DNA of 64,000 nt, taken from positions 62,001 to 126,000 of the forward strand of contig NZ_JARVRW010000008.1 in the NCBI RefSeq assembly GCF_030209475.1, in the 5' to 3' direction. The notes under the pieces were generated by a model. That model was not told the DNA's origin and did not search any database. It saw only the letters and a program-made list of their open reading frames with translations. The stretch is from Microbacterium sp. lyk4-40-TSB-66 (lineage in GTDB: Bacteria > Actinomycetota > Actinomycetes > Actinomycetales > Microbacteriaceae). Position numbers and translations under genes: made by a program. Below, piece after piece: positions 8,770 to 17,489 of the stretch (positions are counted from its first letter, which is position 1; each line of letters opens with the position of its first letter).

Positions 8770-8821
8770 ATGGTGCGCCGCGTCTCACGCGCGGGAGGCG
8801 CGGCGGGGTTCGAGCCCCCGC

Positions 8822-9628
8822 CTAGGGTGTGAGCACCGTCACACCCGCCTCGGCGAGAGCGGCCGCGAGATCGGGCGAGGGCGGGGCGTCGGTGACGAGG
8901 TAGTCGGCCTTCTCGAGCGGTGTCACCTGCGCGAAGAGACGGCGATCGAGCTTGCTCGAGTCGGCGAGGATGACCGTGCGGTCGGCGCGCTGGATCATCT
9001 CGCTCATCATCGTCGCGTCGCCGAGATTGCTCGTGGAGTACCCCGAGGCGTCGACCGCGCCCACGGCGATGACCGCGTAGTCGCAGCGGATGTCGACCTC
9101 GGTGGTGTTCGAGTTCATCGCGAGCGTGACCGGGCCGGTCGTCGCCTGTGTGATCGTGCGGACGGCCCCGCCGAAGATGTAGAGATCGCGGAAGACGCTG
9201 GGGGAGATCTCCGCCGGGATGCGCAGGTTGTTCGTCGCGATCGTGAGGTTGCGGTGACTGCGCAGCGCCCGGGCGACCGCCAGTGTCGTCGTGCCGGCGT
9301 TGAGCATGAGGACGGAGCCGTCCTCGATGAGCTCGACGGCGAGGGCGGCGATGCGCTCCTTCTCGGAGATCTGCATCTGGAGACGAACGTCGAGGCCGCG
9401 ATCGCGGCCGGGTACCGACATCGCGCTGACCGCGCCTCCGTGCGTGCGGACCACGATGCCCTCGCGGTCGAGCTGATCGAGGTCGCGCCGCACGGTGTCG
9501 ATCGACACGCCGAAATGGGAGGCGAGATCGACCACGGTGACCTGACCGGATTCGGCGACGTACGCGGCGAGTTCCGCTTTGCGTCCCGCGGGCAGTCGCC
9601 GCTTCGTCATGGCTGTGGGTGCGTCCAT
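8822..9628 (-). CDS. DeoR-family sugar-phosphate repressor
   Basis: A 268-residue DeoR/GlpR-type regulator. The N-terminus holds the HTH with the signature VSIDTVRRDLDQLDREGIV; the C-terminal DeoRC domain has the phosphosugar-sensing motifs GSVLMLNAGTTT and ADSSKLDRR. The ATG at 9628 is preferred over 9610 and over the upstream extension, since both ATGs precede the HTH and the extension has no family similarity. It is divergent from the sugar ABC/aldolase operon, and DeoR proteins commonly sense a phosphorylated intermediate of the pathway they control, here probably the substrate of the kinase or aldolase. Confidence 0.88.
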   Translation of the reverse strand: MDAPTAMTKRRLPAGRKAELAAYVAESGQVTVVDLASHFGVSIDTVRRDLDQLDREGIVVRTHGGAVSAMSVPGRDRGLDVRLQMQISEKERIAALAVELIEDGSVLMLNAGTTTLAVARALRSHRNLTIATNNLRIPAEISPSVFRDLYIFGGAVRTITQATTGPVTLAMNSNTTEVDIRCDYAVIAVGAVDASGYSTSNLGDATMMSEMIQRADRTVILADSSKLDRRLFAQVTPLEKADYLVTDAPPSPDLAAALAEAGVTVLTP

Positions 9629-9766
9629 GCCGTCATCTTTAGCACAGCGCGGCATCGGAACGGAGTCGAAAATCGAGAAAAACGCAAGAATCGGCACTGA
9701 TCCTGCAGGATTTGCCGTTTCGGGTGCACACCGATGCCCCTATTGTCACGAATCTGCATCAGCGCC

Positions 9767-9795
9767 TTGACGATCGCTGCACGTCGGCGCATACT
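9767..9795 (+). promoter_or_regulatory. Sigma-70-type promoter of the sugar operon
   Basis: TTGACG (9767-9772) and CATACT (9790-9795) are separated by exactly 17 bases, close to the vegetative consensus and the best -35/-10 pair I see in the window. It points at the binding-protein gene and leaves a leader of about 60 bases with GAGGAG before the ATG. Confidence 0.65.
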
Positions 9796-9797
9796 CT

Positions 9798-9808
9798 TGC
9801 TTAAAGCA
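9798..9808. promoter_or_regulatory. Operator palindrome at the sugar-operon start site
   Basis: TGCTTAAAGCA is a perfect odd palindrome lying directly after the -10 hexamer, over the expected transcription start; flanking CTTGC and GCAAG extend the symmetry. A repressor here would block initiation. DeoR (divergent gene) is the obvious candidate, or a catabolite regulator of the LacI type. Confidence 0.5.
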
Positions 9809-9861
9809 GCAAGAACGCGCAGAAGAGCGCGAAACAGTGCATATCTCAACGAGGAGAAACG

Positions 9862-11157
9862 ATGGACAACAGCGGGCGCCGGCGTCGGAACGCCATCAAG
9901 CTCGTCGGTGTCGCAGCAGCGGCCACGACCCTCCTGGCGATGGCGGGGTGCTCGTCGAACAGCACCGGAACCGCCGCAGACGGAGGAGACGTCACGATCG
10001 AGTTCGCCCAGTGGTGGGAGCCCGAGCTCGGCGATGGCGAGTTCCGCGGTCTCATGGACCAGTTCGAGCAGGAGAACCCCGGTATCAAGGTCGATCTGGT
10101 CAGCGGCCCGTACGCGTCGACCAAGGAGCAGCTCTTCGCGGGCGCCGCCTCCGGCACCATGCCCGACGTCGTCGGTCTCGACGGTGCCTGGGTGAGCGAC
10201 TTCGCCAAGCAGGGCGTGATCGCCGACCTGACGCAGCTCATGAGCGAGGCGGGGTACGACGACAGCCAGCTCGCCAGCCAGATCAAGGTCGACGACAGCA
10301 CCTACATGATCCCGGTCGTCAACTTCGTCTACCCGATGTTCACGAACGACGGCCTGCTCTCGCAGGCGGGTGTCACGGCTCCGCCCTCGACCCGCACCGA
10401 GTTCGCGGACGCGGCCAAGAAGATCACCGCCCTCGGCGGCGACGTGTCGGGATGGGTGCTCCCCCTTTCGCTCGAGGCGCCGAACGGCGTCCAGAACGAC
10501 GTCATGTCGTGGGTCTGGGCCTCCGGCGGTTCCATGCTGAAGGACGGTCAGCCCGACCTGACCAACTCCGACGTCGCCGACGCGACCGACTACATCCAGC
10601 AGCTCTGGTCCGACGGCGTCATCGCACCCGGTTCCTTCACCATGAAGGAGCAGGACAAGGTGGAGGAGTTCACCAACGGCCGCGTGGGCATGATGATCGA
10701 CTCCCTCGCGCACATCAACCTCATCCGCGAGTCCAACCCCGATCTGAAGTTCTCCATCTCGGCGATCCCCGCCGAGGACGGCTTCTCGGGTGAGCGCGGC
10801 ATCCCCTACGCCTCGTGGGGCATCGGCGTCGCCGAGAACTCCGAGCACAAGGACGCCGCCTTCAAGCTGGTGCAGTTCCTGATGGGCAAGGACGTCAACA
10901 GCGAGCTGTCGACGATGGCCAAGGCGTTCCCCGGCAACACCGAGAGCGTGCCGACCTTCGTCGAGGACGACGAGCTGTTCAAGACGGCGTTCGAGATCTA
11001 CAAGGACGGATACCCCGCGAACGAGTTCACGGGTCTGCCCGTCGCCGAGGAGCTCATGCGCCAGTTCGGCACGCAGTTCCAGTCGGCGCTGGACGGTCAG
11101 CAGTCGATGAGCGACGCGCTCACCAAGACGCAGGACGAATGGACGTCGGAGTTCTGA
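9862..11157 (+). CDS. ABC sugar-binding lipoprotein
   Basis: A 431-residue family 1 extracellular solute-binding protein. Residues 1-30 form a lipoprotein signal (basic n-region RRRR, lipobox LAMAGC with Cys30), so it is tethered outside. The mature part has typical features: EFAQWWEPELG at the start, FEQENPGIKVDLVSGPY, a GRVGMMIDSLAHI segment and GIPYASWGIGVAENS. Homologues bind mono- or oligosaccharides. A strong GAGGAG ribosome site precedes the ATG. A stable hairpin follows the gene and probably keeps its level above that of the permeases. Confidence 0.92.
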   Translation: MDNSGRRRRNAIKLVGVAAAATTLLAMAGCSSNSTGTAADGGDVTIEFAQWWEPELGDGEFRGLMDQFEQENPGIKVDLVSGPYASTKEQLFAGAASGTMPDVVGLDGAWVSDFAKQGVIADLTQLMSEAGYDDSQLASQIKVDDSTYMIPVVNFVYPMFTNDGLLSQAGVTAPPSTRTEFADAAKKITALGGDVSGWVLPLSLEAPNGVQNDVMSWVWASGGSMLKDGQPDLTNSDVADATDYIQQLWSDGVIAPGSFTMKEQDKVEEFTNGRVGMMIDSLAHINLIRESNPDLKFSISAIPAEDGFSGERGIPYASWGIGVAENSEHKDAAFKLVQFLMGKDVNSELSTMAKAFPGNTESVPTFVEDDELFKTAFEIYKDGYPANEFTGLPVAEELMRQFGTQFQSALDGQQSMSDALTKTQDEWTSEF

Positions 11158-11170
11158 TCCGACGCTGATC

Positions 11171-11207
11171 CGGGATGCCGCATCGCCCCCCGCGGTGCGG
11201 CATCCCG
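11171..11207 (+). terminator. Intercistronic hairpin after the binding-protein gene
   Basis: An almost perfect stem (GGGATGCCGCA paired with TGCGGCATCCC) with a C-rich loop lies between the binding-protein stop and the first permease, with no T run. In ABC operons such hairpins stabilise the upstream mRNA or terminate part of the transcripts. Confidence 0.65.
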
Positions 11208-11227
11208 CCCATCGAAAGCCGCACACC

Positions 11228-12157
11228 ATGACCATGCGCACCCTCACACCCCCCGACACCGAGGTGATCGTCACCGGACGACCGGCCTCCCGCCGTACGC
11301 GGCAACTCCGGAAGGCCGGCGAGGCCTACGTCTTCCTCTCGCCGACCCTGATCCTGCTCTTCGTCCTCATGATCGTCCCGATCGTGATGGTGATCGGCTA
11401 CTCGTTCCAGGACAACGTCATCCTGAACAAGAGCCCCGATCTCGTGGGCGTCGACAACTACGTGGCGATCCTCACCGACCCGGGCTTCTGGAAAGCCACG
11501 GGCAACACCCTCTTCTTCACCATCACCAGCGTCGCCGCCCACCTCGTGCTGGGCCTGTCGTTCGCGATGCTCCTGAACAGCACCCTGATCGGCGCCGTGC
11601 CCCGCGCGATCTTCCGCGGCCTGTACGTGCTGCCGTGGCTGTTCACCGTTGCCGTCATCGCGGTCCTCTGGCGGATGCTCCTCGCCCCCAACGGCATCGT
11701 GAACTTCCTGCTCAACACCGACATCGAGTGGCTCGCCTCGCCGCAGCTGGCTCTGGGGACCGTCACGTTCATCAACATCTGGGCCGGGTACCCCTTCTTC
11801 ATGGTGAGCCTGCTCGCCGGCCTCCAGGGCATCCCGAGCGACCTGTACGAGGCCGCGACCGTCGACGGGGCCAGCCCCGCTCAGCGGTTCTGGAACGTCA
11901 CCATCCCGCAGCTGCGCCCGATCATCGTCAGCCTCCTGCTGCTCGACCTGATCTGGACCTCGCAACAGTTCGCACTGATCTGGCTGACCACCGGCGGCGG
12001 TCCCATCGACGTCACCGAGATGCTCAGCACCTTCACCTACAAGCTCGCGTTCGCCCAGTACGACTTCTCGATGGCCTCCACCTCCGCGGTGCTGGTCCTG
12101 GCGATGTCGATGATCGTCGCGGTGCTCTACGTCCGCCACCAGAAGGCGAGGGACTGA
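11228..12157 (+). CDS. ABC sugar permease (MalF type)
   Basis: A 309-residue inner-membrane permease with six predicted helices, the first at about 30-55 (FLSPTLILLFVLMIVPIVM). The EAA loop that docks the ATPase reads YEAATVDGASPAQRFWNVTIP, near residue 210. The ATG at 11228 is preferred because GAAAG lies upstream and the helix start matches relatives; the earlier GTG at 11195 sits inside the hairpin. It is the second gene of the operon and ends two bases before the next ATG. Confidence 0.92.
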   Translation: MTMRTLTPPDTEVIVTGRPASRRTRQLRKAGEAYVFLSPTLILLFVLMIVPIVMVIGYSFQDNVILNKSPDLVGVDNYVAILTDPGFWKATGNTLFFTITSVAAHLVLGLSFAMLLNSTLIGAVPRAIFRGLYVLPWLFTVAVIAVLWRMLLAPNGIVNFLLNTDIEWLASPQLALGTVTFINIWAGYPFFMVSLLAGLQGIPSDLYEAATVDGASPAQRFWNVTIPQLRPIIVSLLLLDLIWTSQQFALIWLTTGGGPIDVTEMLSTFTYKLAFAQYDFSMASTSAVLVLAMSMIVAVLYVRHQKARD

Positions 12158-12158
12158 C

Positions 12159-13055
12159 ATGGCCCTGACCACCACCGCGCGCCGAGGCGCTGCCACCCCC
12201 ACGCGTCGGCGCGCGACCAGCACCGTCACGCGTCGCCGCCTCGCTCAGGCCGGGGTCCTCCTCGGCCTCCTGCTCGGCGCGGTCTTCGCGGCCGGCCCCG
12301 TGCTCTGGATGCTGTCGAGCTCGTTCAAGTCGAACACGCAGATCTTCGAGCTGCCGCCGCGACTGGTCACCGAGACCTTCTCGTTCGACGCCTACATCTC
12401 GATCTTCACCAACCCCGAGACCGTCCGCTTCTTCATCAACAGCTACGTCGTGGCGGGAGCGGTCACGATCCTGACCCTGCTGGTCGCGATCCAGGCGGCG
12501 TACGCGTTCAGCCGCTTCGAGTTCCGGGGCAAGCGCATAGTCAACGTCATCATCGTCAGCGTGCAGGCGGTGCCGCCGATCACCCTGCTCATCCCGTACT
12601 TCGGGCTGATGGTGGGTCTCGGGCTCTACAACACCTACCCGGGCCTCATCTTCACCTACATGGTGTTCACGCTGCCCTACGCGATCATCATGATGACCGG
12701 GTACTTCAACACCCTGCCCAAGGAGCTCGACGAAGCCGTCCGCGTCGACGGTGCGGGCTCCTTCACCGCCCTCTGGCGCGTGCTCGTGCCGATCTCGATC
12801 CCGGGGATCGTCTCGGTCGGCATCTACACGTTCATGATCGCGTGGAACGAGTTCCTGTTCGCGCTGACCCTCACGCGCACCATCGACATGCGCACCGTGC
12901 CCATCGGCATCCAGTTGCTCATGGGGCAGCACTCGTACGAGTGGAACCAGATCATGGCGATGAGCATCCTCGGCTCGATCCCGGTGCTGGTGCTCTTCCT
13001 CTTCTTCCAGCGCTTCTTCATCAGCGGCCTCACGGCCGGCTCGGTGAAGAGCTAA
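12159..13055 (+). CDS. ABC sugar permease (MalG type)
   Basis: The partner permease, 298 residues, with six membrane spans, the first around residues 28-48. The MalG-type coupling loop is seen as LDEAVRVDGAGSFTALWRVLVP near residue 190-210, and the C-terminus RFFISGLTAGSVK is classical for this subfamily. It directly follows the first permease. No ATP-binding subunit occurs in the operon, so the transporter must borrow one encoded elsewhere, as is usual for actinobacterial sugar importers that share MsmK/MsiK. Confidence 0.92.
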   Translation: MALTTTARRGAATPTRRRATSTVTRRRLAQAGVLLGLLLGAVFAAGPVLWMLSSSFKSNTQIFELPPRLVTETFSFDAYISIFTNPETVRFFINSYVVAGAVTILTLLVAIQAAYAFSRFEFRGKRIVNVIIVSVQAVPPITLLIPYFGLMVGLGLYNTYPGLIFTYMVFTLPYAIIMMTGYFNTLPKELDEAVRVDGAGSFTALWRVLVPISIPGIVSVGIYTFMIAWNEFLFALTLTRTIDMRTVPIGIQLLMGQHSYEWNQIMAMSILGSIPVLVLFLFFQRFFISGLTAGSVKS

Positions 13056-13089
13056 GCCACCCGAACCCCACCCAACAAGGAGAATCTCC

Positions 13090-13953
13090 GTGCTCTACAC
13101 CGGCAAGTCCATCCTCGACGTGGCCAACGCCCACAGCTTCGCCATCCCGGCGTTCAACATCAGCGACTGGGCGATGTTCACCGGGATCATGGACATCAGC
13201 GAAGAGAAGTCCGCTCCGGTCATCATCGCCATCCACCCCGACGAGGTCTCGCACATCACCACCGACCTGATCCCCGCGATGCACGCCCGCGCGCACCGCT
13301 CGAGCGTGCCCGTGGCCATCCACTGGGACCACGGCGGAACGTACGACCAGATCATCACGGCGATCAAGGCCGGCTTCACCTCGGTGATGATCGACGCCTC
13401 GCTCGAGCCGTTCGAGCAGAACGTGGCGCTGACGCGCAAGGTCGTCGAGGCCGCGCACGCGGTCGGCGTGCAGGTCGAGGGCGAGCTCGGAACCATCGGC
13501 GCCAACGACAGCTACGGAGAGTCGGGGGCCGCCGAGATCATCTACACGAACGTGGATGACGCGGTGCGCTTCGTCGAGCAGACCGGCGTCGACAGCCTGG
13601 CCATCGCGATCGGCACCTCGCACGGGCTCTACCCGGCCGAGAAGAACCCGGAGCTGCGCCACGACCTGCTCGAGCAGATCAAGGCCGCTGTCGGCATCCC
13701 GCTCGTGCTGCACGGTGGATCGAGCAACCCCGACGCCGAGCTGTCGCGTGCCGTGTCGCTCGGCATCAACAAGATCAACATCTCGAGCGACATCAAGGTG
13801 GCCTATCACGACCGCATGCGCGAGGTGCTGGGCACCGACCGGCGCCTCCGCGAGCCCAACGCCATCCAGCCCGAGTGCATCGCCGCGATGAAGGTCACCG
13901 CGGCGGAGAAGATCGACCTGTTCGGCGCCGCCGGCAAGGCCGACCTGTACTAA
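13090..13953 (+). CDS. Class II ketose-bisphosphate aldolase
   Basis: A 287-residue zinc-dependent aldolase of the fructose/tagatose-bisphosphate (FbaA, GatY/KbaY) family, cleaving a ketose 1,6-bisphosphate to dihydroxyacetone phosphate and an aldehyde phosphate. Visible active-site elements: HWDHGG with Asp80 and zinc ligand His81, EGELG (130-134), GTSHG with His178, LHGGSS with His208, and the NINIS-like phosphate loop INKINISSD. The GTG start has AAGGAG eight bases upstream. Lying between sugar permeases and a sugar-phosphate kinase homologue, it is a dedicated catabolic aldolase. Substrate stereochemistry is not readable. Confidence 0.9.
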   Translation: MLYTGKSILDVANAHSFAIPAFNISDWAMFTGIMDISEEKSAPVIIAIHPDEVSHITTDLIPAMHARAHRSSVPVAIHWDHGGTYDQIITAIKAGFTSVMIDASLEPFEQNVALTRKVVEAAHAVGVQVEGELGTIGANDSYGESGAAEIIYTNVDDAVRFVEQTGVDSLAIAIGTSHGLYPAEKNPELRHDLLEQIKAAVGIPLVLHGGSSNPDAELSRAVSLGINKINISSDIKVAYHDRMREVLGTDRRLREPNAIQPECIAAMKVTAAEKIDLFGAAGKADLY

Positions 13954-13972
13954 GAGATCGGAGACCTGCGAC

Positions 13973-15214
13973 ATGGGGGGAGACCTCGTCCTCGGACTCG
14001 GCGGCACCGTCGACTACGAGATCGGATGGGATGCCGACGTGCTCTCGGCGCTCGCGCAGAGGTACGGCATCCGTCTCGACGAGCTGACCACCACGACGCC
14101 GGTCATCGACGAGCGCGCACTCGTCGTGACGGTGCTCGCCTTCCTCGCCACCGGCGGGGGAGGCGAGCGCTTCGTCCTCTCCAGCGACATCGTCGAACGC
14201 TTCGCGGCGCACTTCGACGTCGAGATCACCCTCGGAGGCACGGGCGTGCGCGCGGGCATCGCCCTCGACCGCATCGGCGTGCCCACGGTGCAGCACCTCG
14301 TGAGCATCGACGACAACGTGCGGCGCCTGCTCCCGGCGTCGATGCGCATCGTGTCGTCGGCGACGAGGGACACCCTCGATCCGCACCTCATCGTGCAGTA
14401 CCCCGAGGGCACGACCGTCGCGTTGGCGGATGCCGCGGTGACCGCCCCGGCATCCAACCGCCTCATCTTCGCCAACGACGCCCCCAACCGCGAGATGGCG
14501 ATCGCCCCCGACCTCGGCGGTGCGCTCGCGGGAGCGGCGGCCTTCCTCGTCTCGGGGTTCAACACGATGCAGGATGCCGCGCTGCTCGAGCATCGTCTGG
14601 ACGACCTCGGCGCCGCGATGCGGCACCTCCCCGCCGATGCGCTCGTGTACTACGAGGACGCCGGGTTCTACCAGCGCGAGCTGTCGTCGCTCGTGCGCAG
14701 CCGCCTGCTCGATCGCATCGACGTCTACGGCATGAACGAGGACGAACTGCAGGAGTACCTCGGTCGTCCGGTCGACCTGCTCGCACCCGACGACGTCGTG
14801 GCCGCGCTCGCCGAGGTGCACGAGGTGATCCCCGCGAGGGCGCTCGTAGTGCACACGAAGTACTGGGCGATCGCCGTCGGTCCCGACTCGCCCCGACACC
14901 GCGCGGGTCTCGAGAGCGCGGTGCGCACGGCCGCCACCCGTTACCGCCTCGGTGACACCTGCACGGTGGACGACCTCGACGACACGGCGCGGCTGCCGCG
15001 GCACGCGGGCGGGACGGCCGTCGTCGCCGCGGCGGAGAGCAGGCGGGGGGCGACGGGCGTGCCCGCGTTCCTGGTCGACACCGCGCATCCCACGACCATC
15101 GGCCTGGGCGACACGTTCGTCGGCGGCTTCCTCGCCGCGGTCCCCGCGGCCGCGCGTCTCGCGACGGCCGCGGCCCTGGAGCGCGCTCTCGACGCGGCGT
15201 CGCCCGTGCGCTGA
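13973..15214 (+). CDS. ADP-dependent phosphofructokinase/glucokinase-like kinase
   Basis: A 413-residue protein that I place in the ADP-dependent sugar kinase family (ribokinase fold). Family hallmarks are present: GGTGVRAGIALDRIG (88-102), a sugar-site segment FLVSGFNTMQD (191-201), the NxxE metal motif as NEDE (255-258), HTKYWA (294-299) and the GLGD anion-hole/catalytic motif at 377-380 with Asp380 as base. Family members phosphorylate glucose or fructose 6-phosphate using ADP rather than ATP; this nucleotide preference is family knowledge and unproven for bacterial members. Following an aldolase in the same operon, it probably makes the bisphosphate that the aldolase cleaves. Nineteen bases separate the two genes. 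Confidence 0.75.
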   Translation: MGGDLVLGLGGTVDYEIGWDADVLSALAQRYGIRLDELTTTTPVIDERALVVTVLAFLATGGGGERFVLSSDIVERFAAHFDVEITLGGTGVRAGIALDRIGVPTVQHLVSIDDNVRRLLPASMRIVSSATRDTLDPHLIVQYPEGTTVALADAAVTAPASNRLIFANDAPNREMAIAPDLGGALAGAAAFLVSGFNTMQDAALLEHRLDDLGAAMRHLPADALVYYEDAGFYQRELSSLVRSRLLDRIDVYGMNEDELQEYLGRPVDLLAPDDVVAALAEVHEVIPARALVVHTKYWAIAVGPDSPRHRAGLESAVRTAATRYRLGDTCTVDDLDDTARLPRHAGGTAVVAAAESRRGATGVPAFLVDTAHPTTIGLGDTFVGGFLAAVPAAARLATAAALERALDAASPVR

Positions 15215-15217
15215 CCG

Positions 15218-15247
15218 GTGACCGGGGGTACGCCGCGACCGGGTCAC
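15218..15247. terminator. Hairpin between convergent kinase and FUSC genes
   Basis: GTGACC-GG and CC-GGGTCAC form a stem with one bulge around a 13-base loop, directly after the kinase stop and overlapping the stop of the opposing gene. It could terminate transcription in both directions. Confidence 0.5.
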
Positions 15248-16347
15248 GGCGTCGCGGTGTCGGCATCCGGATCGGAGAACGGCCCGCACGCGGCGATGAC
15301 GCGGCGAAGACTCACCGCAGCCTCCCACGCGTCGAGCGGCTCCTCGTGCGCCTCGAGGGCGCGGAGTCCGTCGGTGTAGCCGGTGAGGGCCTGCTCCGCC
15401 GCGCGCAGCTGCTCCGCGGTGCCCTCGGGCTCGGGCGGCGTCACGACGAGCTGCGACACGGCCTCCACGGCGTCGGCGAGGGCGCGCCGCGCGTCGGCGG
15501 GGAGGCGCGTGTCGACGTCAGGGGCGGCGGTGAGACGCGTGAGAGCCGCGGACAGCTCCCGGGTGGCGTCGGCCGTTCCGGTGAGCGCGTCGAGGCGTCG
15601 ACGGTTGAGGTCGCGCGGCATCCGCAGGCGGCGGCCGCGCGGGTTGTATCGGCGGCTCTCGTCCGCGAGGTCGACTTCTTCCCGCACCTCCGCCAGCGTG
15701 CCCATCAGCCCGGCGGTCGCGGCATCGGCGGTGGCGGGATCGAAGGCGCGGCCGGCGAGCGAGTCCGCGATGCGGTGGAGGGCGCGACCGAGATCGTCGC
15801 GCAGCAGCGAGAGGCGGTCCCGGGCGCGTTCGACACGCAGCGGCGGTACCACCATGAGGTTCACGATCACGCCCACGAGTACGCCGAAGCCCATCGTGAT
15901 GAGGTACGACGACGAGTAGCCGTCGGGGTCGGCACCGCCCAGCAGGAGCACGAAGAGGGCGGCGATGGCGACCCAGTCGCGCCCGACCCCCAGGGCGCGC
16001 ACGCCCGCCAGCAGAACGCCCAGAAGGATGACGATGGCCACGGCGACGATGCGCGGCAGGCCCAGCCCGACCACCGAGAGGCTCGCGAGGCCCAGGCCGA
16101 TCCCGAGCGCCAAGCCGACCACCGCCTGCAGTCCGCTCGAGGCGGAGCGCGCGACGGTGGGGTACATGCTCACCAGAACGCCGAGCGGGGCGTAGTACGA
16201 GTACTCGCTCTGGGCCAGGGGGACGAACGGGGCGAGGTACCAGGCGAGGGCGGCGGCCGCGGCGGTCTTCGCGGCCAGCACGAGCCGGTCGGCGGTCATC
16301 GCATCGGCCCACCACCGGCGGGGATCGAGGGCGGCGGGAAGCCTCAT
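15244..16347 (-). CDS. FUSC/aromatic acid exporter-like membrane protein
   Basis: A 367-residue protein with about six hydrophobic helices in the first 175 residues (for example LAAKTAAAAALAWYLAPFVPL and WVAIAALFVLLLGG) and a long helical, charged cytoplasmic C-terminus. This half-size arrangement is that of the FUSC / aromatic acid exporter family, which moves aromatic carboxylates out of the cell; the transported compound here is unknown. The ATG at 16347 follows 98 bases after the hydrolase gene on the same strand. Convergent with the sugar operon. Confidence 0.75.
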   Translation of the reverse strand: MRLPAALDPRRWWADAMTADRLVLAAKTAAAAALAWYLAPFVPLAQSEYSYYAPLGVLVSMYPTVARSASSGLQAVVGLALGIGLGLASLSVVGLGLPRIVAVAIVILLGVLLAGVRALGVGRDWVAIAALFVLLLGGADPDGYSSSYLITMGFGVLVGVIVNLMVVPPLRVERARDRLSLLRDDLGRALHRIADSLAGRAFDPATADAATAGLMGTLAEVREEVDLADESRRYNPRGRRLRMPRDLNRRRLDALTGTADATRELSAALTRLTAAPDVDTRLPADARRALADAVEAVSQLVVTPPEPEGTAEQLRAAEQALTGYTDGLRALEAHEEPLDAWEAAVSLRRVIAACGPFSDPDADTATP

Positions 16348-16445
16348 GGGCGCGGAGCACGGGGACGAGTGGACACCCTCCCATGCTGTGCGAGCGGATC
16401 CGCGACGTCGCGGGGGTTGCCGACCCGGAGCCCTCGGGTTAGCCC

Positions 16446-17411
16446 TCAGCGCGTGGGGCGGTACGCGTTCCACAGCACGCGCGCATGTCGGGCCTTGGCG
16501 CGTTGCACGCCGTGCTCGTCCTTGCGCGCGGCGCTGACCCACTCCGCCAACCGGCTGGCCATCGCCCCGAGCACCATGCGGATGTCGGCGTGAGCGGCGG
16601 GCGGGACCGCGGCGTCGGCCGCCGGCATCCGCCCCTTCGGTGCGAGCTCGTCGCGCACGTGCCGCATCGTGAGCCGGGCGACGCCGACGGCGTGACTGTT
16701 GACGACGCAGTGTGCCGCGCCCTCGATCTCCCACCGTCGGGCCGCGTGGGCGCGGGCGACCAGACGCGAGTGGAGGCGGCGGGGGGAGGGGCGGTCGAAC
16801 TCCCCCCGGATGAGCAGCACGGTGGCACGGCCCTCCCCGATGCGTTCCGAGATCCGGTACCGCAGCATGTGCGGGAGCGTCTCGAAGAAATAGAGGAACC
16901 CGCACAGGAGGTAGGCCGACACCGCCAGGAGGGCGATGTGCATCGACTCGCGCACGGTGGACTGCACGAAGCGCACGGCCTGTAGCAGCGCGGTCGACTC
17001 GGTCTCGTCGACCACGGGGCTCACGAGGACGGCGTGCGTCAGATGGCGGCGTCGCGCCAAGACCTCGGTGACGACCTGCGTGCCCATCGAGTGACCGATC
17101 AGCACCGGCTCGGCGAGACCGTAGTGATCGAGGACGCCCTCCACCTGATCGGCGAAGAACCGCGCGGTGGGATGCTCGCCGGATGCCGGGACCCCACCGA
17201 ATCCGGGAAGGTCCAGCGCGTACACCTCGCCCTCCTCGGCCAGCAGGGGCGCGAGGTACTCGAAGTACGACGAGGCGACCCCGATGCCGGCGACGAGCAC
17301 GAACGATCGGCCCGTGTCGGTCCCCGTCGACACCCGCGTCACCCGCGTCCGCGCGTCACCTCGGCGGTACGTGTCGACCCGAACGTCGGCGGGGCGGGAG
17401 TCATCGGCCAT
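16446..17411 (-). CDS. Alpha/beta hydrolase
   Basis: A 321-residue alpha/beta-hydrolase. The nucleophile elbow is GHSMG with Ser108, the oxyanion region is VLVAGIGVASSYF near residue 40, the acid is probably Asp in RGEFDRPSP, and the His lies in GAAHCVVNSH. A hydrophobic stretch at about 170-190 (IALLAVSAYLLCGFLYFF) suggests a membrane-associated lid. Start at 17411 because CATCCT, a weak -10, lies six bases upstream and earlier in-frame codons have no support. The substrate is unknown; esterases and lipases of this type cannot be separated by sequence alone. Confidence 0.8.
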   Translation of the reverse strand: MADDSRPADVRVDTYRRGDARTRVTRVSTGTDTGRSFVLVAGIGVASSYFEYLAPLLAEEGEVYALDLPGFGGVPASGEHPTARFFADQVEGVLDHYGLAEPVLIGHSMGTQVVTEVLARRRHLTHAVLVSPVVDETESTALLQAVRFVQSTVRESMHIALLAVSAYLLCGFLYFFETLPHMLRYRISERIGEGRATVLLIRGEFDRPSPRRLHSRLVARAHAARRWEIEGAAHCVVNSHAVGVARLTMRHVRDELAPKGRMPAADAAVPPAAHADIRMVLGAMASRLAEWVSAARKDEHGVQRAKARHARVLWNAYRPTR

Positions 17412-17489
17412 CCGACCAGGATGCCGTACCCGCCTGAGCGCTCTGTCAATCCCGGGCCCGGCGCCGCTGATCGCACCTAGCCTCGGGTC

